A stretch of DNA of 64,000 bases from Orientallactaga sibirica (taxonomy: Eukaryota > Chordata > Mammalia > Rodentia > Dipodidae): assembly GCA_036365145.1 (NCBI GenBank), contig JAEOAD010000040.1, positions 12,588,501 to 12,652,500 on the forward strand, given 5' to 3'. Shown piece by piece: positions 1 through 13,117 of the stretch; position 1 is the first letter of the stretch; every line of letters begins with the position of its first letter. The position numbers were made by a program, and so were the translations under genes. The notes under the pieces were generated by a model. The model was given only the letters and a program-made list of their open reading frames with translations, was not told where the DNA came from and made no database searches.

Positions 1-159
1 GACACATGGATCTGGAGTGTGTTTGCAGTGGTTGGAGGCCCTGGTGTGCCCATTCTCTCTCTCTGCCTCTTTCTCTCAAATAAATAAATATATATATTTT
101 AAAAATGAGAATGGAGTCATTTCATTGAAAATTCATGACACCTTCCCAAGGAATTTTGT

Positions 160-475
160 GGTGGCTTCATCTGGTGTCCCCATAAACTCGTACACTCTGA
201 ATGCTTTGTTCTCAGCTGTTGGCAACTTTGGAGGTGGAGCCTTGCTGGAGGTGTGTCACTGGGGGGACCTTGACGTTTATTTAGCCCCTAGCTTGCCAGC
301 GTTCAGCTCACTCTCCTGCTGCTGTTTTCCACCTGCTGTGGCAGAGGTGACATCCAGCCTCTGCTCGTGCCATGCTTTCCCCTCAAGACCGTAAGGCAAA
401 ATAAATCTTTTCCAGCCACGAGCTTGTTTGGGCTGGGTATTTTGTCTCAGCAATGCAAAGATGACTACAACAGAT
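160..475 (+). mobile_element. Solo-LTR-like element
   Basis: Shares with the copies at 16,385 and 30,295 the order 'gtccccataaact', 'tggaggtggagcc', 'gtcactgggggg', 'tttcccctcaagaccgtaag', AATAAA, 'tgactacaacag'. The internal poly(A) signal and TG...CA-type ends suggest a solo LTR. Family name not assigned. Duplicated at 4,995-5,310. Confidence 0.6.
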
Positions 476-807
476 TTCGTTCCCTGAATGCTCGTTGTTC
501 CAAATAGAATTCTGAATCAAGTCCTCAAGATCCTAGCGAGGGTAAAACTGGTCCCGCTCCCTTAACAACATGATTAGATACTTACTGAAACCCCCAATTG
601 GGATTGGACCCCGAGTTGGCACTCCACTTTATGGAGAAAATGTCAAGGAGGGAGAGTGAGGGGAGCCACTGAATGTGCCAGGCCCCGTGCTGAGCCCCAT
701 ACCTCACTTGTCGTTACTTGTGACAAGAGAGCTCGAAGTGGAGCTGTTGTCACCACAATTTCCTTGCTCTCTTCACCCAATCAACTTCAAGTTATTTTTT
801 TTCAAAT

Positions 808-995
808 ATTTTTAAAATTTTCATTTATGTATTTAAGGGAGAGAATGGGTACACCAGTGCTCTATCCACTGCAAATGAACTCCAGGTGCATGCACCACCA
901 TGTGCATCTGGCTTACTTGGGTTCTGGGGAATTGAACCTGGATCCTTAGGCTTCACAGGCAAGCGCCTTAATCACTAAGCCATCTCTCCAGCCCT
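808..995 (-). repeat. DIP SINE
   Basis: Tail 'catttatgtatttaaggga', head 'agccatctctccagccc'. Part of the left duplication. Confidence 0.85.
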
Positions 996-1208
996 TCAAG
1001 TTGTTCTTAACTGAGGACATCAGCATGTGTTCTTACGTTTTTCTCTTACTACCTGGTGGACTCCCCAGACTTGCTGAAGACGGCATTTAGACAGCAACAG
1101 TGACTGTTTGATGCTCACAGTGTATTCGCTGGAGGTCTCATATTTGGAAGGGGTGGGGTGGGGAAGGTGTTTAGTATCAGGGCAGGGAACTGAGTCATCA
1201 CATAACTA

Positions 1209-1400
<192 letters not shown>

Positions 1401-1582
1401 CTAGACTCTCCACGTGCCCACTGTGTGTTGAACACTAGGCTACTTACTGTCCCTGGTTAGTTTCCACAACCCCCACAGTGCATGTGAGCAAACGAAGGCT
1501 CACAGAAGTTATAGCAAGATTCGTGGTCAAATCCCGACTGCATATTTGTCATGTGCCAAAGCCTCTGTTCTTTTCCACAGGA

Positions 1583-1765
1583 AATAAATTCTGGGGGGTA
1601 TAGTTCTGTGGTGGAGTGCTTGTCTGGCGTGCACAAAGCTCTAGGTTTGACCAACCCCCACCTCCCCCCAGCACAGCATAACCTGGGTGAGGGAGCACAT
1701 GCCTATAATCCCAGCACTTAGAAGGTAGAAGAAGGACTTTCAAGAAGTCTCATCTGCTTGAGGAC
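1583..1765 (+). repeat. B4-like SINE (ID head plus B1 body)
   Basis: 'ggggggtatagttctgtggt' is an ID/tRNA-Ala-type head, followed by 'agcacatgcctataatccca' of B1. Confidence 0.65.
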
Positions 1766-1785
1766 AAAACAAAAGAAAAAGAAGG

Positions 1786-1841
1786 AAGAAGGACTTCTGG
1801 TTAAGATGGTGGCATAGGAACCACACCAAAGCAGGTAGGGG

Positions 1842-1885
<44 letters not shown>

Positions 1886-2185
1886 CTATATATATATACC
1901 CACACTCTTCTACTTAAAAAGTGAAGGTGTATAAGAAATCATCAACCGCAGCAGAGAAGCAGGAGAGATCCAGAGCATCTAGAGCCCACAGAACAGGCAG
2001 AAGCGGCTCCAGCAGTGGTAGCATCAGGTCCACGTGGCCACGGTGCCAGGCTCGGCCTGAGCTGCAGGAAAAGCCAGGTGAGGGGATTTTCCACTCACCC
2101 AGCCTCCTTGCAATCTCAAGAAATGTGAAGGGAGGACAACAGGGACCAGTGGAGCAGCTCATGAGGAAGAGGACATTTTAATACC
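1786..2185 (+). mobile_element. L1 5'-end-like fragment
   Basis: Starts with 'ggacttctggttaagatggt', a typical rodent L1 5' UTR opening. After a pure A tract (about 1,851-1,882) it continues through a GC-richer segment without stable long ORFs. Truncated; no ORF1 or ORF2 follows. Confidence 0.55.
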
Positions 2186-2897
2186 TTTTTAAATATAAGA
2201 ACTAACCAATTTCCTTTCTCCTGTGCTCAAGACTGCCAGTTTTGTGTGTGTGATTGGTTTGGTTTGGGTTTTTTTTTTTGTTTGTTTCTTTGCTGGTTTT
2301 TAAATTTTGTTTTGATTTTGCCTCAGTAGGTTTTCCTGGTGATGTTTAAAAAGTATGTGTAGAAGAGGACTCTGTGGTCATCTCGCACAGGTAAGAAAAT
2401 GACCTGAGGGTCAGGCAAGTTCAAAGGACTTCCAAAAAGTAACCAGGAATGAGAAGTGATTTCTTTCATGTTAACTACGTTTCCTTACTCTGAAATGTGC
2501 CAGACAGATCTATGATGCAAAAATATAAAATATCCAAACCTATTTAATGAAAACTAAGTATTCTTGTTCCACTTGCCTAGATTCCCCAAAGGGACCCATT
2601 GGTGCTAACTTCTAGACTTTTCTGAGATATGATAGGCATACATAAATAAGCATATGGGATATGACAGGCATACATACATAAATACATGACACATATGTAG
2701 TTCTTTTCTTTTACAAATTGCTTTGTTCTACAACTTGATTCACTAAACATATGTTAGATTAAATAATTTAATATCCATGATTATAGAGATGATTCCTAAC
2801 TATTGTGGTCACCTTATATTTATGGTAAAATGTCCATGTAGTTGTCTTAACACATCTAATGAGTATGTGAGATGTTATTGCAGTCAAAAAAAAATTC

Positions 2898-3343
<446 letters not shown>

Positions 3344-3839
3344 CTACAACAAAAACAAAACAACACAGAAATGGGTGTCAGATCTCACCATGCCTCCTGC
3401 TACCTACTTAGGTCAGTCTCCCTTCTCTCTTACATTACTGCCACATTTCCTCACTGGTCCCTCTGCTTCCACTCTAGTCCTGTGAGATCCCGCCTTCCCA
3501 GGACAGCTGTGAGAGAATAAGCCGCTCTGGGTGACTTGCCTCTGGCATTCCCACTTCGACACCAAACTCCATGAGGCAAGTACTTTCTAAAGCTAAGTGG
3601 GAGCATGCCCCATTCCAGGCTATAACTCAGTCGCTTCCAGGGGTTCCCCACTTTCCTGATGGTCACTCAGGGGAGGCTCCTTCCCGCATCTGCAAAGCCC
3701 TGTAGGACCTGGCTACTGCCCCCCTTCTCTTACCTCATCTTCCCTTCCCCACCAGGAGCACTCCAATCCCAGCTAGACATGCAGTGCCCCTCAGATCCAG
3801 GAACTCTATGCTCGCTAGCTCTTCTTAAAAAAACTCTCT

Positions 3840-4040
3840 TGAGCTGGAGAGATGGCTTAGCAGTTAAAGGCACATGCCTGCAAACTTAAGGACCCCGGTT
3901 CTATTCTCCAGATCCCACGTAAGCCAGATGCACATGGTGACGCATGCATCTGGAGTTCGTTTGCAGTGGCTAGAGGCCCTGGTGCACCCATTATCACTCC
4001 TGAGCCCTAGATTACATATGTGTGCCATCATGCCTGGCTT
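3840..4040 (+). repeat. DIP SINE and B1 fragment
   Basis: DIP + at 3,840-4,000. A minus-strand B1 end ('gtgccatcatgcctggctt') follows at 4,006-4,040. Confidence 0.8.
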
Positions 4041-4430
4041 ATTTAATCTTCCTCATAGCACATGTCCACACCTTAAGCTCACTGTTTCTTTATCACCTGC
4101 TTTTCCCCGTTAGGGTACAAGCTGCTTAGGGGAAGTAACTTGTTTGCCAAGATCTAGCATCGGCTCTGGCACCTAACTGGTGCAAAATAAATGTATATTG
4201 CCAGAGCCACATCTGCCATGTTGCCTTTGTGCCTTGTCACATTGTTGGTAAGATAGGGAGAGTGCAACATTGGTACTGTTCTCACTGCCAGGAGCTGTCT
4301 GAAATGAACTGGGATGCACAACTAATGCCACTCTGTGGTCCTGAGTGTGCTCTGCCTCTGGTAGAGATTTGTGAGGGCTCTAAGAGTACAATTTTCTGTT
4401 GCAGTAATCCCCTTCTTCTAAAGAGTTAAA

Positions 4431-4643
4431 AAAATATTTATTTTTTATTTACTTACTTACTTGAGAGAGAGGGTGGCAGATAGAATGTGAGAATAGGTAT
4501 GCCAGGGCCTCCAGCCACTGCAAATGAACTCCAGACACATGTGCCAACTTGTGCATCTGACTTATGTGGGTATTGGAGAATTAGACCTGGGTCCTTAGGC
4601 TTTGCAGGCAAGTGCTTTAAGTGCTAAGCTTTGTCTCCAGCCC
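4431..4643 (-). repeat. DIP SINE
   Basis: Tail of (ACTT)/(ATTT) units, 'gccagggcctccagccactg' body, complete head. Confidence 0.85.
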
Positions 4644-4736
4644 TAAAGATTTTTTTTTTTTAACTTTGAGCAATCCTAGCAATGAAAGGTGGATGTCTAC
4701 CATTCCCATTTTACATACCTAAAAAATGAGAATGGA

Positions 4737-4935
4737 GGGACTGGAGAGATGGTTTAGCAGTTAAGGTGTTTGCCTGCAAAGCCAAAGGATCCCAGTTTGA
4801 CTGTCCAGGACCCATATAAGGCAGATGCACAAGGTGATACATGGATCTGGAGTGTGTTTGCAGTGGTTGGAGGCCCTGGTGTGCCCATTCTCTCTCTCTG
4901 CCTCTTTCTCTCAAATAAATAAATATATATATTTT
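4737..4935 (+). repeat. DIP SINE spanning a duplication boundary
   Basis: Complete element. Its part from 4,836 on is the sequence repeated at the start of the window. Confidence 0.85.
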
Positions 4936-5870
4936 AAAAATGAGAATGGAGTCATTTCATTGAAAATTCATGACACCTTCCCAAGGAATTTTGTGGTGGC
5001 TTCATCTGGTGTCCCCATAAACTCGTACACTCTGAATGCTTTGTTCTCAGCTGTTGGCAACTTTGGAGGTGGAGCCTTGCTGGAGGTGTGTCACTGGGGG
5101 GACCTTGACGTTTATTTAGCCCCTAGCTTGCCAGCGTTCAGCTCACTCTCCTGCTGCTGTTTTCCACCTGCTGTGGCAGAGGTGACGTCCAGCCTCTGCT
5201 CGTGCTATGCTTTCCCCTCAAGACTGTAAGGCAAAATAAATCTTTTCCAGCCACAAGCTTGTTTGGGCTGGGTATTTTGTCTCAGCAATGCAAAGATGAC
5301 TACAACAGATTTCGTTCCCTGAATGCTCGTTGTTCCAAATAGAATTCTAAATCAAGTCCTCAAGATCCTAGCGAGGGTGAAACTGGTCCCGCTCCCTTAA
5401 CAACATGATTAGATACTTACTGAAACCCCCAATTGGGATTGGACCCCGAGTTGGCACTCCACTTTATGGAGAAAATGTCAATGAGGGAGAGTGAGGGGAG
5501 CCACTGAATGTGCCAGGCCCCGTGCTGAGCCCCATACCTCACTTGTCGTTACTTGTGACAAGAGAGCTCGAAGTGGAGCTGTTGTCACCACAATTTCCTT
5601 GCTCTCTTCACCCAATCAACTTCAAGTTATTTTTTTTTCAAATATTTTTTAAATTTTCATTTATGTATTTATGGGAGAGAATGGGTACACCAGTGCTCTA
5701 ACCACTGCAAATGAACTCCAGGTGCATGCACCACCATGTGCATCTGGCTTACTTGGGTTCTGGGGAATTGAACCTGGATCCTTAGGCTTCACAGGCAAGC
5801 GCCTTAACCACTAAGCCATCTCTCCAGCCCTTCAAGTTGTTCTTAACTGAGGACATCAGCATGTGTTCTT
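4836..5870. repeat. Left tandem duplication, second copy
   Basis: Duplicate of 1-1,034, offset 4,835-4,836 bp. It includes the 3' part of the DIP SINE at 4,737-4,935, an LTR-like element (about 4,995-5,310) and a minus-strand DIP SINE (5,640-5,831). About a dozen substitutions separate the copies, some C/T and A/G transitions. If the arrangement is a simple tandem, the full unit is 1,035-5,870. Confidence 0.93.
4995..5310 (+). mobile_element. Solo-LTR-like element (duplicate of 160-475)
   Basis: Second copy by segmental duplication, not a new insertion: its flanks also match. The 134-codon open frame across it and the neighbouring SINE is not conserved coding sequence. Confidence 0.6.
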
Positions 5871-5891
5871 CCTTTTGCTGGAATGTTCTCC

Positions 5892-6659
5892 CAGATTCTC
5901 ACTTAGAAGCCGGGCGTGGTGGCGCACGCCTTTAATCCCAGCACTCGGGAGGCAGAGGTAGGAGGATCGCCGAGAGTTCGAGGCCACCCTGAGACTACAT
6001 AGTTAATTCCAGGTCAGCCTGGACCAGAGTGAGACCCTACCTTGCAAAACCAAAAAAAAAAAAAAAAAAAAACAGATTCTCACTTAGTTCACTTCCCTAT
6101 ATTTCGGGTCAGGCTCAAATAGAAAGGTATTCACTGACTACCATGTGCAAAATGGCTTCTCTTGAGGGGTGGGAAGAGAGCTCAGTCAATAAAGTGCTTG
6201 CCCTGCAAATATGAGAACCTGAGTTAGATTGCCAGAATCCATGTTAAAAAAAAAAAAAATCCAGGTGTGATGGCACATACCTTTAGTCCCAGCACTCACA
6301 ATTAAAAAAACAAAAGATTACAAAAAAACTTGGAGCCAGGCGTGGTGGTGCACGCCTTTAATCCCTAGCACTTGGGAGGTTGAGGTAGGAGGATCGCTGT
6401 GAGTTTGAGGCCGCCCTGTGACTACATAGTGAATTCCAGGTCAGCCTGAACTAGAGTGAGACCCTACCTCAAAAAACAAAAACAAAAAAACAAACAAACA
6501 AACAAAAAACTTGGGCTGGAGAGATGGCTTGGCAGTTAAGGCATTTGCCTGCAAAACCAAAGGACCCAGGTTTGATTCTCCAGGACCCATGTAAGCCAGA
6601 TGCACAAGGAGGCACATGCATCTGGAGTTTATTTGCAGTGGCTGGAAGCCCTGGCGTGC

Positions 6660-6714
<55 letters not shown>

Positions 6715-6745
6715 CTTTCCCTCTCTCAAATAAACAAATTAAAAA
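5892..6745 (+). repeat. SINE cluster: B1, B4-like, B1, DIP
   Basis: B1 5,908-6,072 with perfect 15-bp target duplication 'cagattctcacttag' at 5,892-5,906 and 6,073-6,087. B4-like 6,163-6,305. B1 6,333-6,510. DIP 6,512-6,745 containing a long (CT)n at about 6,664-6,711. Confidence 0.88.
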
Positions 6746-7238
6746 AACAACACAAAACACAACCTAGCATGATTGAGTAATGAAGGCCTGAAATTCCAGA
6801 GCTGGTGAAAACGATGGGTGGATCTCTAGGCTCACTCACCAGCTAGCCTAGGCTAACTGGTAAGTTCTAGGCCACTGAGAGCCTGTCTCAAAACAAAGAC
6901 GGATGGCACCTGAGACTGTCCTCTGGTCCCCACAGGTATGCAAACATGTGTGCCCCTGAGCACACTCACTCAAAGATAAGTACCTTTTCTTTCCCCTTCC
7001 CCCACCAAGTCCACTCATTTCCTATTTTGTTTTCTTCATAGCATTTGTCACTATGTGACATTGCCCATCTATTTACTCAGTGCTCTGTTTGTCTCACTCA
7101 TTAGTGTGGAGAGATTTAACACAGCTCCTACTGGCTCCAAAGCCCATGTATTTTTTTTTTTTTTCCCCACAACTCCTCTTTCTCCACATAGTTAGGTTCC
7201 CCTTTCTGCCTTAGGCCACTTTCAAGATTCTCTTTTCT

Positions 7239-7437
7239 GGGCTGGAGAGATGGCTTAGCAGTTAAGGCATTTGCCTGCAAAGCCAAAGGACCTCGGTTTG
7301 ATTCCCCAGGACCCATGTAAGTCAGATGTAAAGGTGGCAGATCCATCTGGAGTTCATTTGCAGTGGTGGTGCACCCATTCTCTCTCTCTTTCTCTCTGCC
7401 CCTTTCCTTCTCTTTAATAAATAAATAAAAATACAAT
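7239..7437 (+). repeat. DIP SINE
   Basis: Complete, with short CT tract and (AAAT) tail. Confidence 0.85.
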
Positions 7438-7471
7438 ATTAAAAAAAGATTCTCTTTTCTGATGATCTTGG

Positions 7472-8016
<545 letters not shown>

Positions 8017-8149
8017 CTAGGGGAGAGAAATAAAACAATATCTGCAAGTGTCACATAATAAACACTAGTTCAAAATTACAAAATATGGTCTGGTCTGCGC
8101 TCTGGACCAGACATCTCAGTTACCCAGCTGGCAGAAAGGATGGAAATCC

Positions 8150-8623
8150 TTTTTTTTTTTTTTTTTTTCTTCAGTGTTTGGAGTTGAATCTAGGGCCTCT
8201 CACACACAAAGCGAGCACTGAGTTATATCCCCAGCCCTAAGGATGGAAATCTTGAAGTAATCCTTGACAAGATAAGTTTCCATCTTTCTCAAATAACAAT
8301 GTCCAGATTCCAAACCAACTTTTCAGGGATTTAATTTCCACACTACAGATGTGGAGGAGATAGCAAACAGTTGCATGCTGACTGGGAATAAAAGGTAATG
8401 CAGTGGCTGGAGAGATGGTTTAGCGGTTAAGACGCCTGCCTGCAAAGCCTCAGACACCAGTTCGATTCTCCAGGTCCAACGTTTAGCCAGATGCAAAAAG
8501 TGACGCAAGCGCACAGTCGTACATGCGCACAAGGGGCGCACGCATCTGGAGTTTGTTCACCGTGGCTGATAGGCCACTGGCACACCCATTCTCTTCTCTT
8601 TCTCTCTTTGTCTCTCTCAAATT
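8150..8623. repeat. ID fragment (-) and long-variant DIP SINE (+)
   Basis: ID-like minus 8,150-8,238. DIP + 8,405-8,623 has an internal expansion after 'cgtttagccagatgc' (see findings). Confidence 0.75.
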
Positions 8624-9199
8624 AAAAACAAAGGTAATGCAGATCTGTGGATTAATAAAGTCAGATCAGACCGACCACATGAGAACACTTAAAGACTGCT
8701 CCACTCTCAGTTGTTCTGGCGTGTGGAAGCAAGAATTCACATGAGCACAGATCATCATTTTTAGTGGCTTTCTTCCAGTTGAAACAGATTAAAAAAAAAA
8801 AAAAAGCTAAGAAGGAGGAAACAGAATCATACACCTCTGTTAGGTTGCTAATTAAATATTTAGCAGGCTTGGCTGGACATTGGGGCTGGACCCCTCCATC
8901 GTAGTCACCAGCCTGTAAAACAAAGGACTGAAACAGAGGGTTTTCAATGAGGTTGAGAGTAATAGGACCTGATTTACATCTCTGGCCCTGGAAAGAGACT
9001 GTTACATCCTGAACAGTCCCAAAAGGCCATTAAGGTAACTAACTACACTTGGCTTGAAGAGCCCTAAATCTTATGAGATTACTATCGAACGGGCGCCTCT
9101 GAAAAAGAACAAAGACATAGCGATGCTCCTTCCACCCAGGCCTGTCCATTACTTGTCTCTCAGGATCAGCTGCTTATTTGTATAAAAAAGTGTAAGTCT

Positions 9200-9211
9200 G
9201 TGCTCGCTTCA

Positions 9212-9256
<45 letters not shown>

Positions 9257-9303
9257 GGCCCCTGCGCAAGGATGACATACAAATTTATGAAGTGTTCCAT
9301 ATT
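9200..9303 (+). ncRNA. U6: U6 snRNA retrocopy (pseudogene)
   Basis: Near full-length match to spliceosomal U6 snRNA: GTGCTCGCTTC...GCAGCACATATAC ...GATTAGCATGGCCCCTGCGC. All six differences from the canonical sequence fall in CpG dinucleotides (TTCGGC to TTCAGC, CACGC to CATAC, TTCGTG to TTTATG, AGCG to AGTG). The T-run terminator is replaced by an A-rich tail, and a 14-bp imperfect target-site duplication (9,187-9,200 and 9,334-9,347) flanks it. It is therefore an L1-mobilised copy, not a working gene. It lies in a THEGL intron, antisense to the gene. Confidence 0.9.
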
Positions 9304-9347
9304 AAAAAAAAAAAAAAGGAAAAAAAAGAAAGGAAAGTTTAAATCTG

Positions 9348-9722
9348 CCAGGTGGTGGTGCACACTTTAATCCCAGCACTTGGCAGGCAGAGGTAGGAGG
9401 ATCACTGTGAGTTCAAGGCCACCCTGAGCCTACATAGTGAATTGCAGGTCAGCCTGGCTAGAGTGAGACCCTATGTCGGGAAAAAAAAAAAAAAAAAAAC
9501 CCACAAGGGCTGGAGAAATGGCTTAGCAGTTAAGGCATTTGCCTGCGAAGCCACAGGACCCAGGTTCGATTCCCCAGGACCCGCATAAGCCAGCTGCACA
9601 AGGGGCACGTGTACCTGGAGTTCATTTGCAATGGCTAGAAACCCTGGCATGCCCATTCTCTGTCTGTCTCTCCTCTCTCTATCTCTGCTTGCAAATAAAT
9701 AAATAAAGCTAAAAAAAAAAAA
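9348..9722 (+). repeat. B1 then DIP SINE downstream of U6 copy
   Basis: B1 9,348-9,499, then DIP 9,507-9,722 inserted in the B1 A-tail with 'cccacaa' repeated at 9,500-9,506 and 9,724-9,730. Confidence 0.85.
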
Positions 9723-10505
9723 ACCCACAAAATGAAAAGTGTAAATCTGTCTGAGATGTGGGGACAGTGGTCTTTTCTGCCATTGTCCACTCTCACCCCT
9801 TGCTTACTTAATAAACTGCACCTATCTTCTACCCAGTCTTGTTTGAATTCTTCCCCTGGAGGTGACAAGGACTAGGGAGCTGAGGGGACACTGAGATGGT
9901 GCCATTGTACCTGGAAGTTAATCACTTCAGCTTGTGAAAATCGGTTCCAATCACATTATCTTCTATTTACATAATTATTCGTACAAGAGTTTGAAGGGGA
10001 CATAACCAGTCAATGGACATGAAACAGGACTTTGTGAGCAGGGAAACAGTACTTTCAGTACTTTTGAAATTCCTTCTCAAATGCCGACAGTGCTGTATTA
10101 CTTTCTCCCTTGCCTGGAGTAGCATTTCTAGTCCTGCTTCACTGATGGAGGGCATTATGGCTTGGAGGTTCAGCAGTGTAAGTTTATAGTTGGGAAACGG
10201 CAGAGCTGGGGTTCAGACTGAGGGTCCTGCATGTCTGCTCAACAGCATAAAGTGCTAATTAAGCACTTCTTATGAATAAAGCTTTGCCTCCCAACAGGCT
10301 CTAGGCAAAATGAAAGAAATATAAGCCAACCACCGCCTTTAATTAAGGCTTTCAATCTAAAAGGAAATAAAACAATCATTCATTAATTAACTATATTATG
10401 TAAGGCACAACTGAGAGTATTAAGGTGCCTTTGAGTCTAAACTTTATGAGAAAATGTAGAAGATCTAGAACAGCCAAAAATAAATTTAAAAATAAGAATG
10501 AAATT

Positions 10506-10686
10506 AAGAAACTTACATTCTGCTGGGCGTGGTGGCGCACGCCTTTAATCCCAGCACTTGGGAGGCAGAGGTAGGAGGATTGCCGTGAGTTCGAGGCCAC
10601 CCTGAGACTACATAGTGAATTCCAGGTCAGCCTGAGCTAGAGTGAGACCCTACCTTGAAAAACCAAAAAAAAGAAACTTACATTCT
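10506..10686 (+). repeat. B1 with intact 16-bp target duplication
   Basis: B1 between 'aagaaacttacattct' at 10,506-10,521 and 10,671-10,686. Identical flanks indicate a young insertion. Confidence 0.9.
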
Positions 10687-10689
10687 TTT

Positions 10690-11055
10690 ACCTTCAAATA
10701 AAGACTTCTAACACCATTATAATCAAGATAGTATTGTAGTATTGGGATAAGAGTGGACAATTCAAAGAGAATTTAGAGTCTATACATAGACCCAAAGTAA
10801 TTTAATAAGGGAAAAAATTCATCAAATTGTGCAGGAAAAATTGAATATCTGTGTGAAACTAAAATGAACCTCAATGTCTACCTCACATATACAAGCACAA
10901 AAGCTTCTACAGGAAAATATAGAATACTTTCACAGGCTAGACGTGGGCAAAGATTTATTAGATCACCAACAACATTAACTATGAAAGAAATGACTGGTAA
11001 GTTAAACTTCATCAAATTTGAAACATTTTATTTCTAATAAAAAACTTCCATTAAT
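10690..11055. other. Unique AT-rich THEGL intron sequence
   Basis: No coding, RNA or repeat signature recognised; long stretches of A/T with scattered stops in all frames. Confidence 0.5.
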
Positions 11056-11059
11056 AAGG

Positions 11060-11649
11060 ATTATGGAGATTGCTCAGCAGTTAAAGGTGCTTGCTTGCAA
11101 AGCCTGCTGGCCCAGATTCAATTCCCCAGTACCCATGTGAAACTAGATGTGTAAAATGGCATATGCATTTGGAGTTTGTTTACAATAGCAAAAAGCCCTG
11201 GTAGAGAGACCCATTGTCTGTCTGTCTGTATGTCTGTGTGTGTCTGTCTTTTTCTTGCTCTCTCCACAATAATAAACATCCATAATAAAAATTATAAGGT
11301 TTGGGAACATAAATACAAACTAATTTTTCAAATTAATGACTCAGATCGATGTATTATAAATATAATAATAAAGCTTAAAAAGGCAAAACCTAAAAACCTA
11401 AGAAAGTTTGTTTTTTAAATTTGAAGTGCAGGGCTGAAGAGATGGCTTAGTGATGAAGGCATGTGCCTGCAAAGCCTTAGGACCCTGGTTCAATTCTCCA
11501 GGTCCCATGTAAGCCAGATGCACAAGGGGGAGCACACGTCTAGAGTTTGTTTGCAGTGGCTGGAGGCTCTGGTGTTCCCATTCTCTCTCCCTCTCTCTGT
11601 CTCTAATAAATAAATAAATAAAAAAATAAAATCTTAAATTTGAAGTGCA
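11060..11649 (+). repeat. Old DIP and young DIP SINE
   Basis: Divergent DIP 11,060-11,290 with TCTG/TGTC array. Young DIP 11,431-11,633 with perfect 16-bp target duplication 'ttaaatttgaagtgca' (11,415-11,430; 11,634-11,649). Confidence 0.85.
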
Positions 11650-12150
11650 AAACATGGCAGTATTAATTAATAACCATGTTCAAGGATACCAGGAGACTCA
11701 CATCATTAGGTGTGGCCGGGTTTATTTAAGGGAGGCCGAGTCTGTGTCCCCTCCCCCTTGAATGTGGCCAGAGAACAATCAACAGAGCGTGATGCAGTGA
11801 AAAGTGAGCTCCAACACCAAACTGTCAAAACCATGGCGCATCCACCCAGCTCTGACTGCGTTCTCCCTTGGGACACTCCACTTTAGGATACTCCCCGGAG
11901 CACAGCAGCCGTGCCTAGAGGTCTACACAGCATGGACAGACATGTGAGGGTCCCTCTGTACATATTACTGAGGCTGTGTAGGGGACCCCTGAAAGAAAAA
12001 GTGAGGAATGTCTTTGAGCCTGCAATGGACACTTGCTTTTTTTTTGTTGTCTTTTGTTTTTGGGTTTTTTTTCCCCCATATTCCTTACCGTATGAGCCCT
12101 CACTAGAGGATGCGAGTAGATGCCTAAACAGAGGGCGTGGGGTCTGGCCT
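11650..12150. other. Unclassified intron sequence
   Basis: No exon or named repeat recognised. Small open frames on both strands lack protein-like composition. Confidence 0.4.
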
Positions 12151-12174
12151 CATCTCTCTCTTTCTCTCTCTCTC

Positions 12175-13055
12175 TCTTTTTGAGGTAGGGTCTCGCTCTA
12201 GCCCAAGCTGACCTGGAATTCACTATATAGTCTCAGGGTGGCCTCGAACATATGGTGATCCTCCTACTTCTGCCTCCCGAGTGCTGGGATTAAAGGTGTG
12301 TGCTATCTCGGACCCGGCCTCATCTCCTTTTTTTTAGAAGAGAAAATTAATCCCTTCTAAGAAGAAATGCAAAAGGGTTACTCCCTTTCCTAAAAACCTG
12401 GAGGTGCCCAGATGCCTGGTGTCAGGACTGGAACAACCAGTTCAGCCCCCATCCAGTGAATGTCCATAAAACACCACAATCAGAGTCTCTGGGTGGGCTT
12501 TCTCATTTCCAGGAAACCACCCCTACCCCCCTTCCTAGGCAGGAGCTCGGCCTTCTTTCCCTCTCCTCTTAAACTCTATAAATGAAATCTTTCTAAACTT
12601 CACCTTGTGTAGTTTATGAATGTCATCCATCGAATTCGTAAGACAAGAAGAACCCAGTGGCTACTGACTCTGTGTGGCCATCAGTGCCCAGCAGCCTAAC
12701 TCGTGATGACCGAGGAGGCTCTGTCACTTTCGACCCCAAATCTGGTTCCCGTGTAACATTTCCAACTGAATCTAGCGTCAAGTCGCGCTAGCCGAAGCAC
12801 CACACAGAGATGCCCTTGTGGTCTGAGTGTGTCTGTCTAAAATTCCTATGTTGAAGGGACTAAAGAGTCAGCTCCATTGTTAAAGGTGCTTGCTGGCAAA
12901 CCTTCACGACCTAGGTTCGATTCCCCAGCACCTATGTAATACGAGCCAGATGCACAAAGTGGCACATATGTCTGGAGTTCGTTTGCAGGAGGCCCTTGTG
13001 TGCCCATTCTCTCTCTTTCTCTCTCTATCTCTTGGCTCACTTACTCAAAGAAGAA
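12175..13055. repeat. B1 (-) 12,175-12,318 and DIP (+) 12,858-13,055
   Basis: Both are clear SINE copies. The 500 bp between holds no recognised feature. Confidence 0.8.
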
Positions 13056-13117
13056 AAAATAAAATAAAGTTCATATTTTGAAGCCTTACCCCCCCCCAAT
13101 GTTTAACATGGCAACCA

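Larger units (their letters stand above)
1..1034. repeat. Left tandem duplication, first copy (partly visible)
   Basis: Matches 4,836-5,870 over its whole length at roughly 99% identity, ending at 'catgtgttctt'. It holds the 3' part of a DIP SINE (1-100), an LTR-like element (about 160-475) and a DIP SINE on the minus strand (808-995). The copy extends left of the window by an unknown amount. Confidence 0.93.

Noticed and set aside
17..394. 125- and 134-codon open frames conserved between 17-394 and 4,825-5,229
   Set aside because: Conserved only because the DNA is segmentally duplicated; they run through a SINE tail and an LTR-like element.
3840..3990. tRNA-like heads of DIP and ID SINEs as tRNA genes
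   Set aside because: Box A/B-like motifs belong to SINE heads attached to SINE bodies and A-rich tails; no intact cloverleaf was recognised.
9181..9303. U6 copy as an active gene with TATA at 9,181-9,188
   Set aside because: The TATA-like run is only 12-19 bp upstream, not at the -30 to -25 position of U6 genes. There is no T-run terminator, and an A tail and target duplication mark retroposition.
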